This document shows, piece after piece, positions 1 through 9,223 of a DNA stretch of 30,037 nt. Where the stretch lies: the NCBI GenBank assembly GCA_029931885.1, contig JAOZRJ010000001.1, positions 1,838-31,874 on the forward strand, written 5' to 3'. The notes beneath the pieces are model-generated. The model did not search any database, had not been told where the DNA came from, and saw only the letters and a program-made list of their open reading frames with translations. The position numbers and the translations under genes were made by a program. The DNA comes from Candidatus Omnitrophota bacterium (GTDB taxonomy: Bacteria > Omnitrophota > Koll11 > Zapsychrales > Aceulaceae). Position 1 is the first letter of the stretch. Each line of letters begins with the position of its first letter.

Positions 1-3
1 CAT
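1..3 (-). CDS. Start codon of a gene running off the left edge
   Basis: Only the ATG is inside the window, read leftwards on the minus strand. It is called because an AAGGAG Shine-Dalgarno (12-17) lies 8 nt upstream and a TATAAT box lies further up. The product cannot be seen. It is the next gene downstream of the radical SAM pair and shares their orientation. Confidence 0.5.
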
Positions 4-48
4 AAGTCCTGCTCCTTTCACTAGTTAATAATATTTAAAAGTATTATA
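4..48 (-). promoter_or_regulatory. RBS and -10 box upstream of the left-edge gene
   Basis: On the minus strand a perfect TATAAT (43-48) is followed about 25 nt later by AAGGAG (12-17) and the ATG at 3. No good -35 hexamer is visible 16-18 nt upstream, so the promoter part is tentative; the ribosome binding site is clear. No terminator is seen between the radical SAM gene ending at 142 and this point, so read-through is also possible. Confidence 0.4.
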
Positions 49-141
49 CCTCATCTATAAAACTCTTACCACTCTTAGAAAATAAAATGAAGACAGAAAC
101 AATATGTGTTGTCCTCGCTTATTATTTTCTTAACGCTGCAA

Positions 142-1593
142 TTATTCCTTTTCACTCTCCGTGGCGAAACTAAAAATATTACTACCGGCAATCACAAGCC
201 TCATAAATTCGCTGAAACTCTGTATTGAACGTAATCTTTTAAAAAGATAAGAAGGTCGAAAATAAATAGCACGATAAGCTTTCTTTATCCATGCTTCTAA
301 TTCTTCTTTTTTTAAATTAGTAAAACTTTCATTAAAAAATCCCTTAATATGCAATTTATCCATGCTGGCATCAGTACCATCTTGAATCTCAGGATGCTTA
401 ATCGCAACTTCAGCAAAAAGCTCTGTTCCAGGATAAGGCGTATGAATACCAAAAGACACAAAGGTGGGATCTATCTCCTTAATAAACGCTAATGTTTTTT
501 CAATTGTCTGATTGGTTTCCCCCGGGCAACCTAACATCACATGCGCATGCGAATCAATTCGAAGTTCATGACAAATCGCAAAGGCTTGACGGGTTTGCTC
601 TACTGTAATACCTTTTCTGATATTTTCTAAAATTTCTTGATTGCCTGACTCAACACCAAATTTAACTAAATGACACCCCGCTCGCTTCATGAGAGTCAAA
701 TCTTCCTTATCGATCATATCGACGCGAGCATTACAAATCCACGTGAGGTCAAGTCCTTGCAAAAAAATCCCTTCACAAATTTCTCTATTACGTTCTTTAT
801 AGGCGCTAAATGTTTCATCACGGAAAAAAATCTCTTTATATCCTCTGTCACTTAAAATCTTTAATTCTCGAAGCACGCTTTCTGCGCTACGATACCGAAT
901 TTTTTTACCGTAAAAAGAAGGCACCGTACAAAAATTGCATCGCGCAGGACACCCACGAGACGTCTGCATCGTAGTATACGGCATACGCTTAATTACTGGA
1001 TTAAAATAATCAACTTTTTCTGGCAAAAGATCCCTATCCGGCATAGGTAATTCATCTAAATTCTCAATAAAAGGACAAACATCATTGAAAATAACATCTT
1101 CTTTTTCTCTGTAACCGATACCTTTAACCTCCTTCAACTCTTTTCCTTTTTCAATGGCATTAACCAAATTTCGTAAAATAAACTCAGGCTCACGCCTCAC
1201 AATAATATCCACGCATTCTTCTCGCAAACAATGTTTCGCCATAAAGGTCGGATGTGATCCAAACAAAACGGATACAATTGCCGGATTAATTATTTTTATT
1301 TCTTTTAAAAAATTAACATCGGCCTGAAAGCTGTTAGTGGACGAAAGGATAGCCACGACTTTAAAATCCTTAAATCTCTGCTTAACTCTTTTGTATTGCT
1401 CCTCATCAACAGAGCCGTCAAGGAATGTAACATGATGACCATCTTGTTTAAGAACGGTTGCCGCATATAAAAGATTTAACGGTGGCATTTGCATGCCGCC
1501 GATACGTTTTCCACCACACCAGCAACCATAAATAAGATCACGAACAATATTTTTTATCTTCTGGCTTGGAGGATTTAGGACAAGAACATTCAT
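142..1593 (-). CDS. B12-binding-type radical SAM protein (first of a pair by position)
   Basis: This 483-residue protein has an N-terminal Rossmann-like cobalamin-binding-type domain (about 1-140). A radical SAM barrel follows, with the CxxxCxxC cluster motif at C215, C219 and C222 (within TSRGCPARCNFC); these residues should bind the 4Fe-4S cluster that cleaves S-adenosylmethionine. The classic DxHxxG cobalamin loop is not evident, which is common in this broad family. Members methylate or rearrange lipids, peptides or natural products; the substrate here cannot be read from the sequence. The ATG overlaps the stop of the upstream radical SAM gene by 4 nt (ATGA), so the two are translationally coupled. 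It is clearly similar to that neighbour in length and motif context. Glycosyltransferases upstream suggest a cell-envelope substrate, which is inference. Confidence 0.85.
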   Translation of the reverse strand: MNVLVLNPPSQKIKNIVRDLIYGCWCGGKRIGGMQMPPLNLLYAATVLKQDGHHVTFLDGSVDEEQYKRVKQRFKDFKVVAILSSTNSFQADVNFLKEIKIINPAIVSVLFGSHPTFMAKHCLREECVDIIVRREPEFILRNLVNAIEKGKELKEVKGIGYREKEDVIFNDVCPFIENLDELPMPDRDLLPEKVDYFNPVIKRMPYTTMQTSRGCPARCNFCTVPSFYGKKIRYRSAESVLRELKILSDRGYKEIFFRDETFSAYKERNREICEGIFLQGLDLTWICNARVDMIDKEDLTLMKRAGCHLVKFGVESGNQEILENIRKGITVEQTRQAFAICHELRIDSHAHVMLGCPGETNQTIEKTLAFIKEIDPTFVSFGIHTPYPGTELFAEVAIKHPEIQDGTDASMDKLHIKGFFNESFTNLKKEELEAWIKKAYRAIYFRPSYLFKRLRSIQSFSEFMRLVIAGSNIFSFATESEKE

Positions 1594-3035
1594 TTTGTTT
1601 TTTTCCTTTGAAAAGGAACTAATAGAACGCTTCGCGTAAAAGCCCAGGCATTCTGAACAAAAGCCCTTAAGCCTGCCCGCTTAAAATTATACCAAATACG
1701 TGCCGGTCGAAAATAAAACATTCTGAAGGCTTTACGCTGTAATTTTACCAAATCTGCTTGCGACAAATCATTAACCTCAATAACGGCATCACCATAGCGT
1801 CTGTACTCTGAAAAATCATCTGTTAAAAGCCGTATACCGTATTGCCCCTTCTTAGCCATTTCATAAAGCTCTGTTCCAGGATACGGGGTGGCAATGTTCA
1901 CATACATCTGATCACAATCTTTAAGAGAGCACGCAAATCGAATAGTCTCCATGGCTGTTTGATACGTCTCTCCAGGATTGCCAAGAATAATCGAGCCTCG
2001 AGTCTCAAGGCCGACTTTTTTGGCAAGCCTATAAGCCTCAGGGTAAGCCTCTAAAGGAATTCCTTTCTTTATTATCCTTGCAATATCTTTATTAGCACTC
2101 TCAATACCAAAGGAGACGCGCACAAAACCTGCCTCTCGCATTAATTTTAAAATATCATAATCAACCGTATTTGCACGTGTCCACCCTTCCCATGTAATAT
2201 CTAACTTACGGTCTTTCAGTCCACGACAAAGGGCTCGCACGCGATCATGATCCAAAGTTAAAGTATCATCAATAAATGAAAAATGACTAATACCAAACTC
2301 ACGAACAACCATTTCAATCTCATCAAGAACATTAACAATGCTGCGCTTACGTACCTTGCGACCAAAAACAGTATGCGCTGAACAAAAATTACATAAAAAC
2401 GGACACCCACGGCTCGTCATTAATGTAGTAAACTTGACAATACCCTTACCTGGCACACTCCAGATGTATTTATTTAATGATAACTTCTCACGCGCTGGAA
2501 AAGGTACAGAATCCAAATCCTCAATTAGCAAAACCGGATCACTAGCAACAACCTTATCATTGCGATCCCGATAAATAATGCCTCGTGCTTCTAAGGGCTC
2601 TATCTTTTTTTCAATAATTTGAATAAGTTTGCTAATGGTCTGCTCTGCCTCACCGTAAAGGCAAAAATCAATGCAAGGGTTTTGCTCTAAAATTTTATTC
2701 AAAACAACGGTGCTGTGCGGACCTCCTAAAAAAATAGAAATTGTCGAAAAATTCTGTTTAATACACTCAGCTATTTTCTGAACAATATGATAAACAGGTG
2801 TTGTGGCCGTAAGCCCTACAGCCTGAGGTGAAAATGCGCGTACCTGCTCAACAAGATCATCAATAGTTTGATTATCAGCCTCAGCGTCTATAATCTTTGT
2901 CTGATGCCCGTCTCTTTCCAACACAGACGCTAAATAACATAAGCCTAAAGGCGGATAATTATTGCCAACTTTTGCGGCATGTCGATAATTACCGTAAACG
3001 TCGGACCATGGAGGAGAAATAAAAAGAATCTTCAT
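1590..3035 (-). CDS. B12-binding-type radical SAM protein (second of a pair by position)
   Basis: This 481-residue protein has an N-terminal cobalamin-binding-like region (about 1-140, with a GGPHST loop near 104-109). A radical SAM domain follows, with C211, C215 and C218 in TSRGCPFLCNFC, then a radical SAM C-terminal region rich in basic residues (near FYFRPARIW). It starts with an ATG directly abutting the stop of the glycosyltransferase gene (TAAATG) and overlaps the next radical SAM gene by 4 nt. The three genes are therefore almost certainly one transcript. The sequence resembles the adjacent radical SAM protein in every landmark, suggesting an old tandem duplication, though the two have diverged a lot. 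The exact reaction is unknown. Confidence 0.85.
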   Translation of the reverse strand: MKILFISPPWSDVYGNYRHAAKVGNNYPPLGLCYLASVLERDGHQTKIIDAEADNQTIDDLVEQVRAFSPQAVGLTATTPVYHIVQKIAECIKQNFSTISIFLGGPHSTVVLNKILEQNPCIDFCLYGEAEQTISKLIQIIEKKIEPLEARGIIYRDRNDKVVASDPVLLIEDLDSVPFPAREKLSLNKYIWSVPGKGIVKFTTLMTSRGCPFLCNFCSAHTVFGRKVRKRSIVNVLDEIEMVVREFGISHFSFIDDTLTLDHDRVRALCRGLKDRKLDITWEGWTRANTVDYDILKLMREAGFVRVSFGIESANKDIARIIKKGIPLEAYPEAYRLAKKVGLETRGSIILGNPGETYQTAMETIRFACSLKDCDQMYVNIATPYPGTELYEMAKKGQYGIRLLTDDFSEYRRYGDAVIEVNDLSQADLVKLQRKAFRMFYFRPARIWYNFKRAGLRAFVQNAWAFTRSVLLVPFQRKKTK

Positions 3036-3968
3036 TTACGATGAATCTTCGATAAAATCTTCCGAAGAAAAATAGACTTTCTGATTAAAATAAGACATAA
3101 AATCAGCTAAAAGACCAAAAATAAACACTTGAATAGAGAAACCAATCAAAAAAACTCCAATAGTCAAAGAAGGGCGGTTACCTGTCTGACCTAATCCTAG
3201 TTTCATGTACGCGACATAACTGACGAGAAAAAACCCAACAAGAAATGATGTAAGGCTAATGCGGCCTAAAAAATGCATGGGTTTTCGAAGGTATCCTGTA
3301 ACAAAAATCGCACTTAAAAAATCAAATAATCCTGCTAAATAACGACCCAGCCCATATTTACTTTTTCCAAATGTGCGTTTTCGATGATGAACAGCAATTT
3401 CCTTTATTTTAAAACCATAACTTTGAACGAGTATTGGAATAAAACGATGAAATTCCCCATAAACATGAATAGTCTTAACAACTTTTTGTTTATAAGCCTT
3501 AAACCCGCAATTAAAATCATGAATCTTAAGACCGCTGGCCATGCCTACAATCCAATTAAAAAAGGCGGATGCAATTCTTTTCTCAAGAGGATCTTGCCTT
3601 TCCTTCTTCCACCCGCAAACTAAATCTGCTCCCTTATTAATTTCCTCAATAAAACGCGGAATTTCCTTAGGATCATCCTGTAAATCAGAATCCATTGTCA
3701 AAATAATATCCCCTTTAGCTTTCTGAAACCCAATCGCAAGCGCCATAGATTTACCAAAATTGCGTCGAAGACGGATCATTTCAAAATGAGGATCTTTTCT
3801 TTGCAAATCTTCAAGCATCTGTCCTGTTTCATCCGTAGAGCCGTCATCAATGAAAAGGATTTCGTAGTCTTGATTTAGCGCTTCTAAAGCTTGACTAATC
3901 TCCTGATAAAATTGCGACAAACTTTCGGATTCATTAAAAATAGGGATAACTAAAGATATTATTGTCAT
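3036..3968 (-). CDS. GtrB/DPM1-like family 2 glycosyltransferase
   Basis: This 310-residue protein has a GT-A fold N-terminus: VIPIFNESES near residue 7, DDGSTDET near 41-48, and the metal-binding DSDLQDDP near 93-100. The TFGKSKYG motif typical of polyprenyl-phosphate glycosyltransferases follows. Two C-terminal membrane helices (about 235-257 and 270-292) match the GtrB/ArnC/YkcC architecture. Such enzymes move a sugar from a nucleotide donor to undecaprenyl phosphate on the cytoplasmic face; the lipid-linked sugar is then used by GT-C transferases, two of which lie just upstream. It leads into the radical SAM pair with no gap. There is no Shine-Dalgarno before the ATG and a TATAAT lies 9 nt upstream, so it may have a near-leaderless internal start in addition to read-through. 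Confidence 0.9.
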   Translation of the reverse strand: MTIISLVIPIFNESESLSQFYQEISQALEALNQDYEILFIDDGSTDETGQMLEDLQRKDPHFEMIRLRRNFGKSMALAIGFQKAKGDIILTMDSDLQDDPKEIPRFIEEINKGADLVCGWKKERQDPLEKRIASAFFNWIVGMASGLKIHDFNCGFKAYKQKVVKTIHVYGEFHRFIPILVQSYGFKIKEIAVHHRKRTFGKSKYGLGRYLAGLFDFLSAIFVTGYLRKPMHFLGRISLTSFLVGFFLVSYVAYMKLGLGQTGNRPSLTIGVFLIGFSIQVFIFGLLADFMSYFNQKVYFSSEDFIEDSS

Positions 3969-3977
3969 AGAAGATTT

Positions 3978-3983
3978 ATTATA
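3978..3983 (-). promoter_or_regulatory. Possible -10 box for the GT2/radical SAM operon
   Basis: A perfect TATAAT ends 9 nt before the ATG at 3968, inside the 45-nt gap after the membrane glycosyltransferase gene. No convincing -35 hexamer is seen. If used, it would give a transcript with almost no 5' leader. Confidence 0.3.
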
Positions 3984-4013
3984 TCAAAAAAGCTATCTCA
4001 AATCTAAAAATTC

Positions 4014-5537
4014 TTACAAAGACTGTTTTCTCGAAGTCATATTGGAAATATCAAGAACAAAATTTTTTCCATTGTGAATAATTAAAACCTTTTCTCCTAA
4101 AGACCAAAACACCCAATCTGGATGCTTAAAATTCTGAGTAATTTTTTCAATATCTTCCTCTAATAAAAATGGAGTATTTAACGCATATACTGGGCAAACA
4201 CACGGAAAATCAATATTCATTCGCCGATACCCATACATATTGCTTAAAACAACAACTTTTTTATCTAAAGGTAAATATTGATTTAAGATTCTTCGTACCC
4301 CTTTATGCTCACTATCCATATTAGTTGAGTTGGCATAACTTTCCTGAGCAACAAGAAAGCTCATGAAAAAAAAGAAAACTACAAAAAATACAAATAACCA
4401 CTGATAAATTTTAAAATTTCTCTTCTCTGAAACCATCCGCAGAAAAGCCTGGACAATAAACAGAATAAAAAAAGGATAAAGATATGCCATCATACGAATT
4501 CCGGTCCAGTTATAAGTTTTGAAGAAAATCATAAGACAAATATACTGCAGGACAAAAATAGGAATAATAACCTGATAGAGCCTTTTTCCATTATCGGAAA
4601 GAGCTCGATAGCTGAAAATCCCTAAGCCAACAATCATCCAGCTACTTGCTTTAACAATATAACATGGCTGAGATAATTGTTCCGAGAAAATATCTTTAAA
4701 ATTACTGAAAAAATTCTGGATCAGGAAAACACCAGCCTTCTGAAATTGACCATTCCTAAGATACTTAAAAACTATTTCATGTGGGACAAAAGGATATCCC
4801 ATTTTCCATCGCTCAATAAACCAATAAACAAAAAAATAAGTTACTGTAAACAAAACCAAATATATTATAGCCTTTTTCCACTTTTTCTTTTTTATAATAA
4901 AAAAGAAAAAAACAGGCAGAATAAAGACAGCTGTTTGGCGTGTTAAATAACAAACCCAAAACCAAAAAACCACAAATACAAAATACGCCAAAGAAAAATG
5001 CTTTGGAGGATCATAAAAAAACATTATCCAAATCAAAATAAAAAAACAAAAAATAACCAAAATATCAGCCATCATCAAGCGGGCTAAAAAATTTACAATT
5101 GGAAGACTCGCAAACAATAGAATTGCAAACCAGACCTCTTTCTTAAAGCTTAAGACACGAACGCTGAACTGATAAAAGCAAAACAAAAACATTGTTAACA
5201 CAAAGAAATTTAAATAAAGATAAAAACCTTCCTGAAACCCAAAAACTTTATAAATGCTTCCTAAAAGTCCAACATAAGTCAAATGCCTAGGAGGAAGAAA
5301 TGGTGGAGCTTGCTCTAAAAGGCTTTCATAAATATAAAAATTCATAAAAAAAGACGAGCTCTTAAAAAAATGATGCGCTTGAGAAAGATAAATGCACTCA
5401 TCGCTATACGCTGCTTTTTTCACCGAATAATGCGACAACCAAATGAACCATACTGCCAAAATAAGGAATATAATCAAACATTTTAAAATAATTTTTCTTT
5501 TGCGAAGGAAGGTAAAATTAGAAGGAAAGAATGTCAT
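4014..5537 (-). CDS. Multispanning GT-C (ArnT/PMT-like) glycosyltransferase
   Basis: This 507-residue protein is very hydrophobic, with roughly ten predicted membrane helices, the first near residues 18-35. A soluble C-terminal tail of about 100 residues follows. The first periplasmic loop has an acidic pair (SDECIYLSQAHHFF, near 46-59). That is where ArnT/PMT-type GT-C enzymes carry the metal- or acceptor-binding Asp/Glu. The family transfers sugars from polyprenyl-phosphate donors to lipid A, proteins or glycans at the outer face of the inner membrane. The gene is followed, 45 nt later, by a GtrB-like enzyme that could make the lipid-linked donor. Assignment rests on topology and the first loop; substrate is unknown. 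The Shine-Dalgarno is weak (AAGAA). Confidence 0.7.
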   Translation of the reverse strand: MTFFPSNFTFLRKRKIILKCLIIFLILAVWFIWLSHYSVKKAAYSDECIYLSQAHHFFKSSSFFMNFYIYESLLEQAPPFLPPRHLTYVGLLGSIYKVFGFQEGFYLYLNFFVLTMFLFCFYQFSVRVLSFKKEVWFAILLFASLPIVNFLARLMMADILVIFCFFILIWIMFFYDPPKHFSLAYFVFVVFWFWVCYLTRQTAVFILPVFFFFIIKKKKWKKAIIYLVLFTVTYFFVYWFIERWKMGYPFVPHEIVFKYLRNGQFQKAGVFLIQNFFSNFKDIFSEQLSQPCYIVKASSWMIVGLGIFSYRALSDNGKRLYQVIIPIFVLQYICLMIFFKTYNWTGIRMMAYLYPFFILFIVQAFLRMVSEKRNFKIYQWLFVFFVVFFFFMSFLVAQESYANSTNMDSEHKGVRRILNQYLPLDKKVVVLSNMYGYRRMNIDFPCVCPVYALNTPFLLEEDIEKITQNFKHPDWVFWSLGEKVLIIHNGKNFVLDISNMTSRKQSL

Positions 5538-5572
5538 ATTCTTATTTTTAGTAAAAGAGGCTATTATGTTTA

Positions 5573-5602
5573 ATTATAACGAAATTAAATATTACATGAT
5601 AA
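5573..5602 (-). promoter_or_regulatory. Possible promoter for the GT-C/GT2/radical SAM operon
   Basis: TTATCA (5597-5602), an 18-nt spacer and TATAAT (5573-5578) lie about 35 nt before the ATG at 5537 and just after the tRNA. The -35 matches the consensus in four of six positions only. Confidence 0.35.
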
Positions 5603-5643
5603 AAAAATTTAAAACTTCTCCGACCAAAATATTTATAAATTAA

Positions 5644-5725
5644 TGCGCGAGGTGGGACTTGAACCCACACGAGTTACCTCACACGCCCCTCAAGCGTGCG
5701 CGTATACCAATTCCGCCACCCGCGC
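5644..5725 (-). tRNA. tRNA-Leu (anticodon GAG)
   Basis: This is an 82-nt class II tRNA on the minus strand. The acceptor stem is GCGCGGG pairing with CTCGCGC, with discriminator A. The D arm includes GGCGGAATTGGTA. The anticodon stem CACGC/GCGTG encloses loop TTGAGGG, giving anticodon GAG, which reads CUC and CUU. A long variable arm (TGAG-GTAA-CTCG) and a T arm (GTGGG-TTCAAGT-CCCAC) complete the fold. The 3' CCA is not encoded; TTA follows instead. It has its own promoter and may act as a boundary between two membrane-protein genes. Confidence 0.97.
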
Positions 5726-5734
5726 ATAAGTTTT

Positions 5735-5762
5735 ATTATAGCGGTTCTTTAAAAATTTTCAA
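5735..5762 (-). promoter_or_regulatory. Sigma-70-type promoter of tRNA-Leu
   Basis: TTGAAA (5757-5762), a 16-nt spacer and a perfect TATAAT (5735-5740) end 9 nt before the mature tRNA 5' end. This spacing is right for a short 5' leader removed by RNase P. Confidence 0.7.
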
Positions 5763-5807
5763 TTTGATTAGTTTTATATATTACGAAAAAATTATTTTCT
5801 AGAGATT

Positions 5808-7391
5808 CTAAAACTTTCTCATGTCAATAATTAAAGTAGGCTCTTTAAAATCAGCCGATGTTTTTTCCTCCTGCCCGAAATCAACAATAATTTGATAAAC
5901 AAGTTTTTTATTTTTATCTTCTTTTAGAGTAAAAACGTAAGATATCTTTCCAGTTTTATGATCAATGTCAATATGATAAAGATTAAGTTTCTCACTGACA
6001 GCTTCTCGAACTACGCACGAAACAAGTCCAAAAATACTATGCCCGTAAAAGGTTGTTAGGCCCCCATATTCATCTCCCCTTTGATCACCATCCTCTTGAT
6101 CTGGTTGAATAATATATATTCTTTTATATTTATTCATCTTCAAAGGATCAAAAGCATTCATAACAAAGCGTAGCTCTTTTGAGCTTGGGGTAACGCGGTA
6201 TTTCAATACCGTCTGATTGGCCTGAGCAATTCCCAATAAATTAAACCCTAATAAAATGGCTATAAAGATTGTTCTTCTCTTCAAGGAATAAAACAATTGA
6301 ACATACTGATTAATGGCCCAAGCCAGAATAAAGACAACCAAAGCCGCAAGCCCCATATAGCAACGGTAAAAGGGAATATTCTGAGGAATCACCAAATTCG
6401 GCAAAGCGCTTAAAAAAACAAGCGAAAAGATAACAGAGATTTTTAAAGCCACTCCAGCCCAACATTGTTTTTCTTTTTGTTTGAAAAACTTTATCAAAAC
6501 TAGCACTACTGCACCTAAAACAAACAGCCCTGCAATCGCAGGATACAATACATTGGGAAAAATATTCCAGAAATTTAATATGTTAAAAACAGGCTCTTTA
6601 AAAAACCATCCTATCTTTCCAATATAATCAGCAGTAATTGCACACGGATTATAATCATATAGATTGTACTGTGTAAAAGATTCTTTAATAAACTGCAAAA
6701 TGCCTCGATAAAAAAGAAGCCCTAAGAAAGCCGGCAAAAAAAGATTAACAACCTTCCTTCTCGTAACTTCAAAAGGTTCTGAAGAAGAAAACAAAAGTAC
6801 AAACCCCGCAAGTGCCCAATAAAACATTGCCCCGGGCTGGAAAACAGATAACGCCCCTATAAACAATAAAATGCTCCCAAAAAATGGCAACGAAAGAAAT
6901 CTCTTTCGTAAACAACCATCTAAAGAAATACGATCAGCTACCATAGCCGCCCATATTGCAAATAAAATAGAGACCGGATGATACGCCATTCCCGCACGAG
7001 AAACCATAACTTGAAAAACAGGTAAGGTAAAAATAACAAAAGATAACAAAAAAGAAATGGTAGAGGAGGCTGTCCTTTTCCTTATCCATATGCTCAAAAA
7101 GAAACCGCACAAGCTTAGTTGGAAAACAGTTAGAAGCCGAACAACGTTCAAATCACTTATTGAATCGACTAACAAACTTATTCCGATTGTTAAAAAAATA
7201 CCGATAAATCTTCCCATGGCCAAAGCAAATAAAGTTCCTGGCGGTTCAAAATGCTGAGGACTTCTTAAAAAGAATACAACATCATCATGAAAAACATAAT
7301 AAGAACTTATAGTGGGCCAATAGGCTATGGATAAAAATAAAAGAAAGGCTAAAAAAATTCCAATATTCTGAAGAATCTTTGTTTTTGCCAT
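5808..7391 (-). CDS. Multispanning membrane protein, putative GT-C glucosyltransferase
   Basis: This 527-residue protein has about ten to twelve membrane helices followed by a hydrophilic tail of about 100 residues. The first outside loop contains HDDVVFF, an acidic pair in the position where GT-C transferases and the GtrII-type glucosyltransferase family keep essential acids. A role in transferring a sugar from a lipid donor is therefore likely, but no signature proves it. The frame extends 7 codons further up to a TTG at 7412, which has no Shine-Dalgarno. The ATG at 7391 is preceded by AAGAAAG at a suitable distance and is preferred. It stands between nadE (82-nt gap) and tRNA-Leu. It could alternatively be an uncharacterised polymerase or ligase of surface glycans. 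Confidence 0.6.
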   Translation of the reverse strand: MAKTKILQNIGIFLAFLLFLSIAYWPTISSYYVFHDDVVFFLRSPQHFEPPGTLFALAMGRFIGIFLTIGISLLVDSISDLNVVRLLTVFQLSLCGFFLSIWIRKRTASSTISFLLSFVIFTLPVFQVMVSRAGMAYHPVSILFAIWAAMVADRISLDGCLRKRFLSLPFFGSILLFIGALSVFQPGAMFYWALAGFVLLFSSSEPFEVTRRKVVNLFLPAFLGLLFYRGILQFIKESFTQYNLYDYNPCAITADYIGKIGWFFKEPVFNILNFWNIFPNVLYPAIAGLFVLGAVVLVLIKFFKQKEKQCWAGVALKISVIFSLVFLSALPNLVIPQNIPFYRCYMGLAALVVFILAWAINQYVQLFYSLKRRTIFIAILLGFNLLGIAQANQTVLKYRVTPSSKELRFVMNAFDPLKMNKYKRIYIIQPDQEDGDQRGDEYGGLTTFYGHSIFGLVSCVVREAVSEKLNLYHIDIDHKTGKISYVFTLKEDKNKKLVYQIIVDFGQEEKTSADFKEPTLIIDMRKF

Positions 7392-7473
7392 GTTATCTTT
7401 CTTATTTTGCAATTAAAGAAGCTGCTATAAATTACTAAAATTTGGTAAAGGATGATAAATCATAATTTATAAA

Positions 7474-9171
7474 TTATTTTTGGTATTTGTTTGTAACAGG
7501 AAATCTTTTGTCACCCCCAAAAGCCTTAGGAGTTATCTTAACTCCCAAAGGAGCTTGCCGACGCTTATATTCCATACAATCTACCATCGTTACAATTTTA
7601 TTAATTAATTTCTTATTATATTTTTTACTTTTAACATCTCTCAAACTCTGATCCCCTTCAACATAAGCCTCAAGAATAGGATCTAAAACATTATACGGCG
7701 GCAACGTGTCTTGATCTTTTTGATTCTTCTTCAATTCAGCCGTCGGAGCTCTATTAAGAATGCTTTTCGGGATACAAGCCTTTTTTTCCTTCTTATTTCG
7801 ATATTTAACAAGATCATAAACTTCTGTTTTCGGAATATCTTTAATGGCTGCAAAGCCTCCAGCCATATCACCGTAAAGGGTACAATAACCAACAGCAATC
7901 TCGCTTTTATTTCCTGTTGTCAAAACAAGATGCCCAAATTTATTAGACAATGCCATAAGAATATTGCCTCGAATACGAGCTTGTAAATTCTCCTCCGCTA
8001 AATTAACTTTCGTATTCTTAAAACAAGGTTTCATTGTCTCTGTATAGAGCTTAAAAATATTTTTAATAGAAATCTCTTTAAAATTAATTCCTAAATTCTT
8101 TGCTAATCTCTTTGCATCAGATCGTGTTGCCTTGGATGTGTATTGAGACGGCATAGAAACACCTAAAACATTTTCTTTGCCTATTGCATCGCAGGCAATA
8201 GCCGCAACAAGCGCAGAATCAATTCCTCCACTAATGCCAAGAACAATTCTTTTAAAACCATTCTTAAGAATATAATCTTTTGTTCCTAAAACTAAAGCCT
8301 GATAAATTTCCTTATTTTTATCAAATCTTTTTTCTTGCTTATGTCGAATATAAAGCTTCTCTGAAGATATAAACGTTTTTGCAATCTGTACTTTCTTAAT
8401 ATTTTTTACACGCTTGCTCTTTACTTTTTTACAAAAAGAAACATCTGCAATAACTAAATCTTCTTTAAATTGCTTGCCGCAAGCAACCCTTCTCCCCCTG
8501 GAATCTAAAATAATGCTTGCTCCATCAAACACTAATTCATCCTGACCTCCGACGAGGTTACAATAACAAATAGATACATTTAATTTTCTAGCCCTTTTAG
8601 ACAAAACAGATTCTCTCTGGTAAACCTTTTCACATTGATAAGGCGAAGCAGAAAGATTTAACAAAACTTGCGCTCCGGCTTTTGCCTGATCTGAACATGG
8701 ACCTTTTTCTTCCCAAATATCTTCACAAATGCTCACCCCAAAAGAAACCCCATCAATTTCAAAAATCATATTTTCCATACCTTCAGAAAAATATCTTTTT
8801 TCGTCAAAAACCCCATAATTCACAAGACAATTCTTTCGATAAATTTGAACAATCTTTTTATTAGCAATAATAGCTGCGGCATTATAAAGGTTTCCTTGTT
8901 TATCACAATCAATAAATCCAACAATACCAACAATCCCTTTAATATCTTTAGCTAATGAATTTAAAATCTTTAAATTATCTTCGACAAAATGTTTCTTTAA
9001 AACAAGATCTTCTGGAGGATAACCTGTAATAGCAAGCTCTGGAAAAACAACAATATCGCAATCTGCCTGCTTAGCTGTCTCAACAAATGATAAAATCTTA
9101 TTACCATTCTCTGCAAGACTGCCAACCGTTACGTTTATTTGAGCCAATGCAACTCTTGTTGTTTTCATCAT
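7474..9171 (-). CDS. nadE: Glutamine-dependent NAD+ synthetase
   Basis: This 565-residue two-domain enzyme makes NAD+ from deamido-NAD+, ATP and glutamine in the cytoplasm. The N-terminal nitrilase-type glutaminase (about 5-255) shows the catalytic triad: E45 in FPELAITGYPPEDL, K113 in YRKNCLVNYG and C149 in SICEDIW. The C-terminal synthetase carries the ATP pyrophosphatase loop SGGIDSA at 314-320, followed by the GNKSEIAVGYCTLYGD substrate region. Length matches the bacterial glutamine-dependent class. The start is an ATG pair with AGG 6 nt upstream of the first. The gene follows glnN by 52 nt with no terminator between them. It therefore probably shares the glnN transcript, which would put a glutamine consumer under the same control as glutamine synthesis. 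Confidence 0.96.
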   Translation of the reverse strand: MMKTTRVALAQINVTVGSLAENGNKILSFVETAKQADCDIVVFPELAITGYPPEDLVLKKHFVEDNLKILNSLAKDIKGIVGIVGFIDCDKQGNLYNAAAIIANKKIVQIYRKNCLVNYGVFDEKRYFSEGMENMIFEIDGVSFGVSICEDIWEEKGPCSDQAKAGAQVLLNLSASPYQCEKVYQRESVLSKRARKLNVSICYCNLVGGQDELVFDGASIILDSRGRRVACGKQFKEDLVIADVSFCKKVKSKRVKNIKKVQIAKTFISSEKLYIRHKQEKRFDKNKEIYQALVLGTKDYILKNGFKRIVLGISGGIDSALVAAIACDAIGKENVLGVSMPSQYTSKATRSDAKRLAKNLGINFKEISIKNIFKLYTETMKPCFKNTKVNLAEENLQARIRGNILMALSNKFGHLVLTTGNKSEIAVGYCTLYGDMAGGFAAIKDIPKTEVYDLVKYRNKKEKKACIPKSILNRAPTAELKKNQKDQDTLPPYNVLDPILEAYVEGDQSLRDVKSKKYNKKLINKIVTMVDCMEYKRRQAPLGVKITPKAFGGDKRFPVTNKYQK

Positions 9172-9223
9172 TTCTTACCTATTTTTATATAAACCTATTT
9201 TAAAAATACCTTTAATGATTTAT

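Noticed and set aside
5644..5725. tRNA-Leu as an integration site
   Set aside because: No integrase gene and no repeated tRNA 3' fragment was seen nearby; the flanks are ordinary membrane-protein genes.
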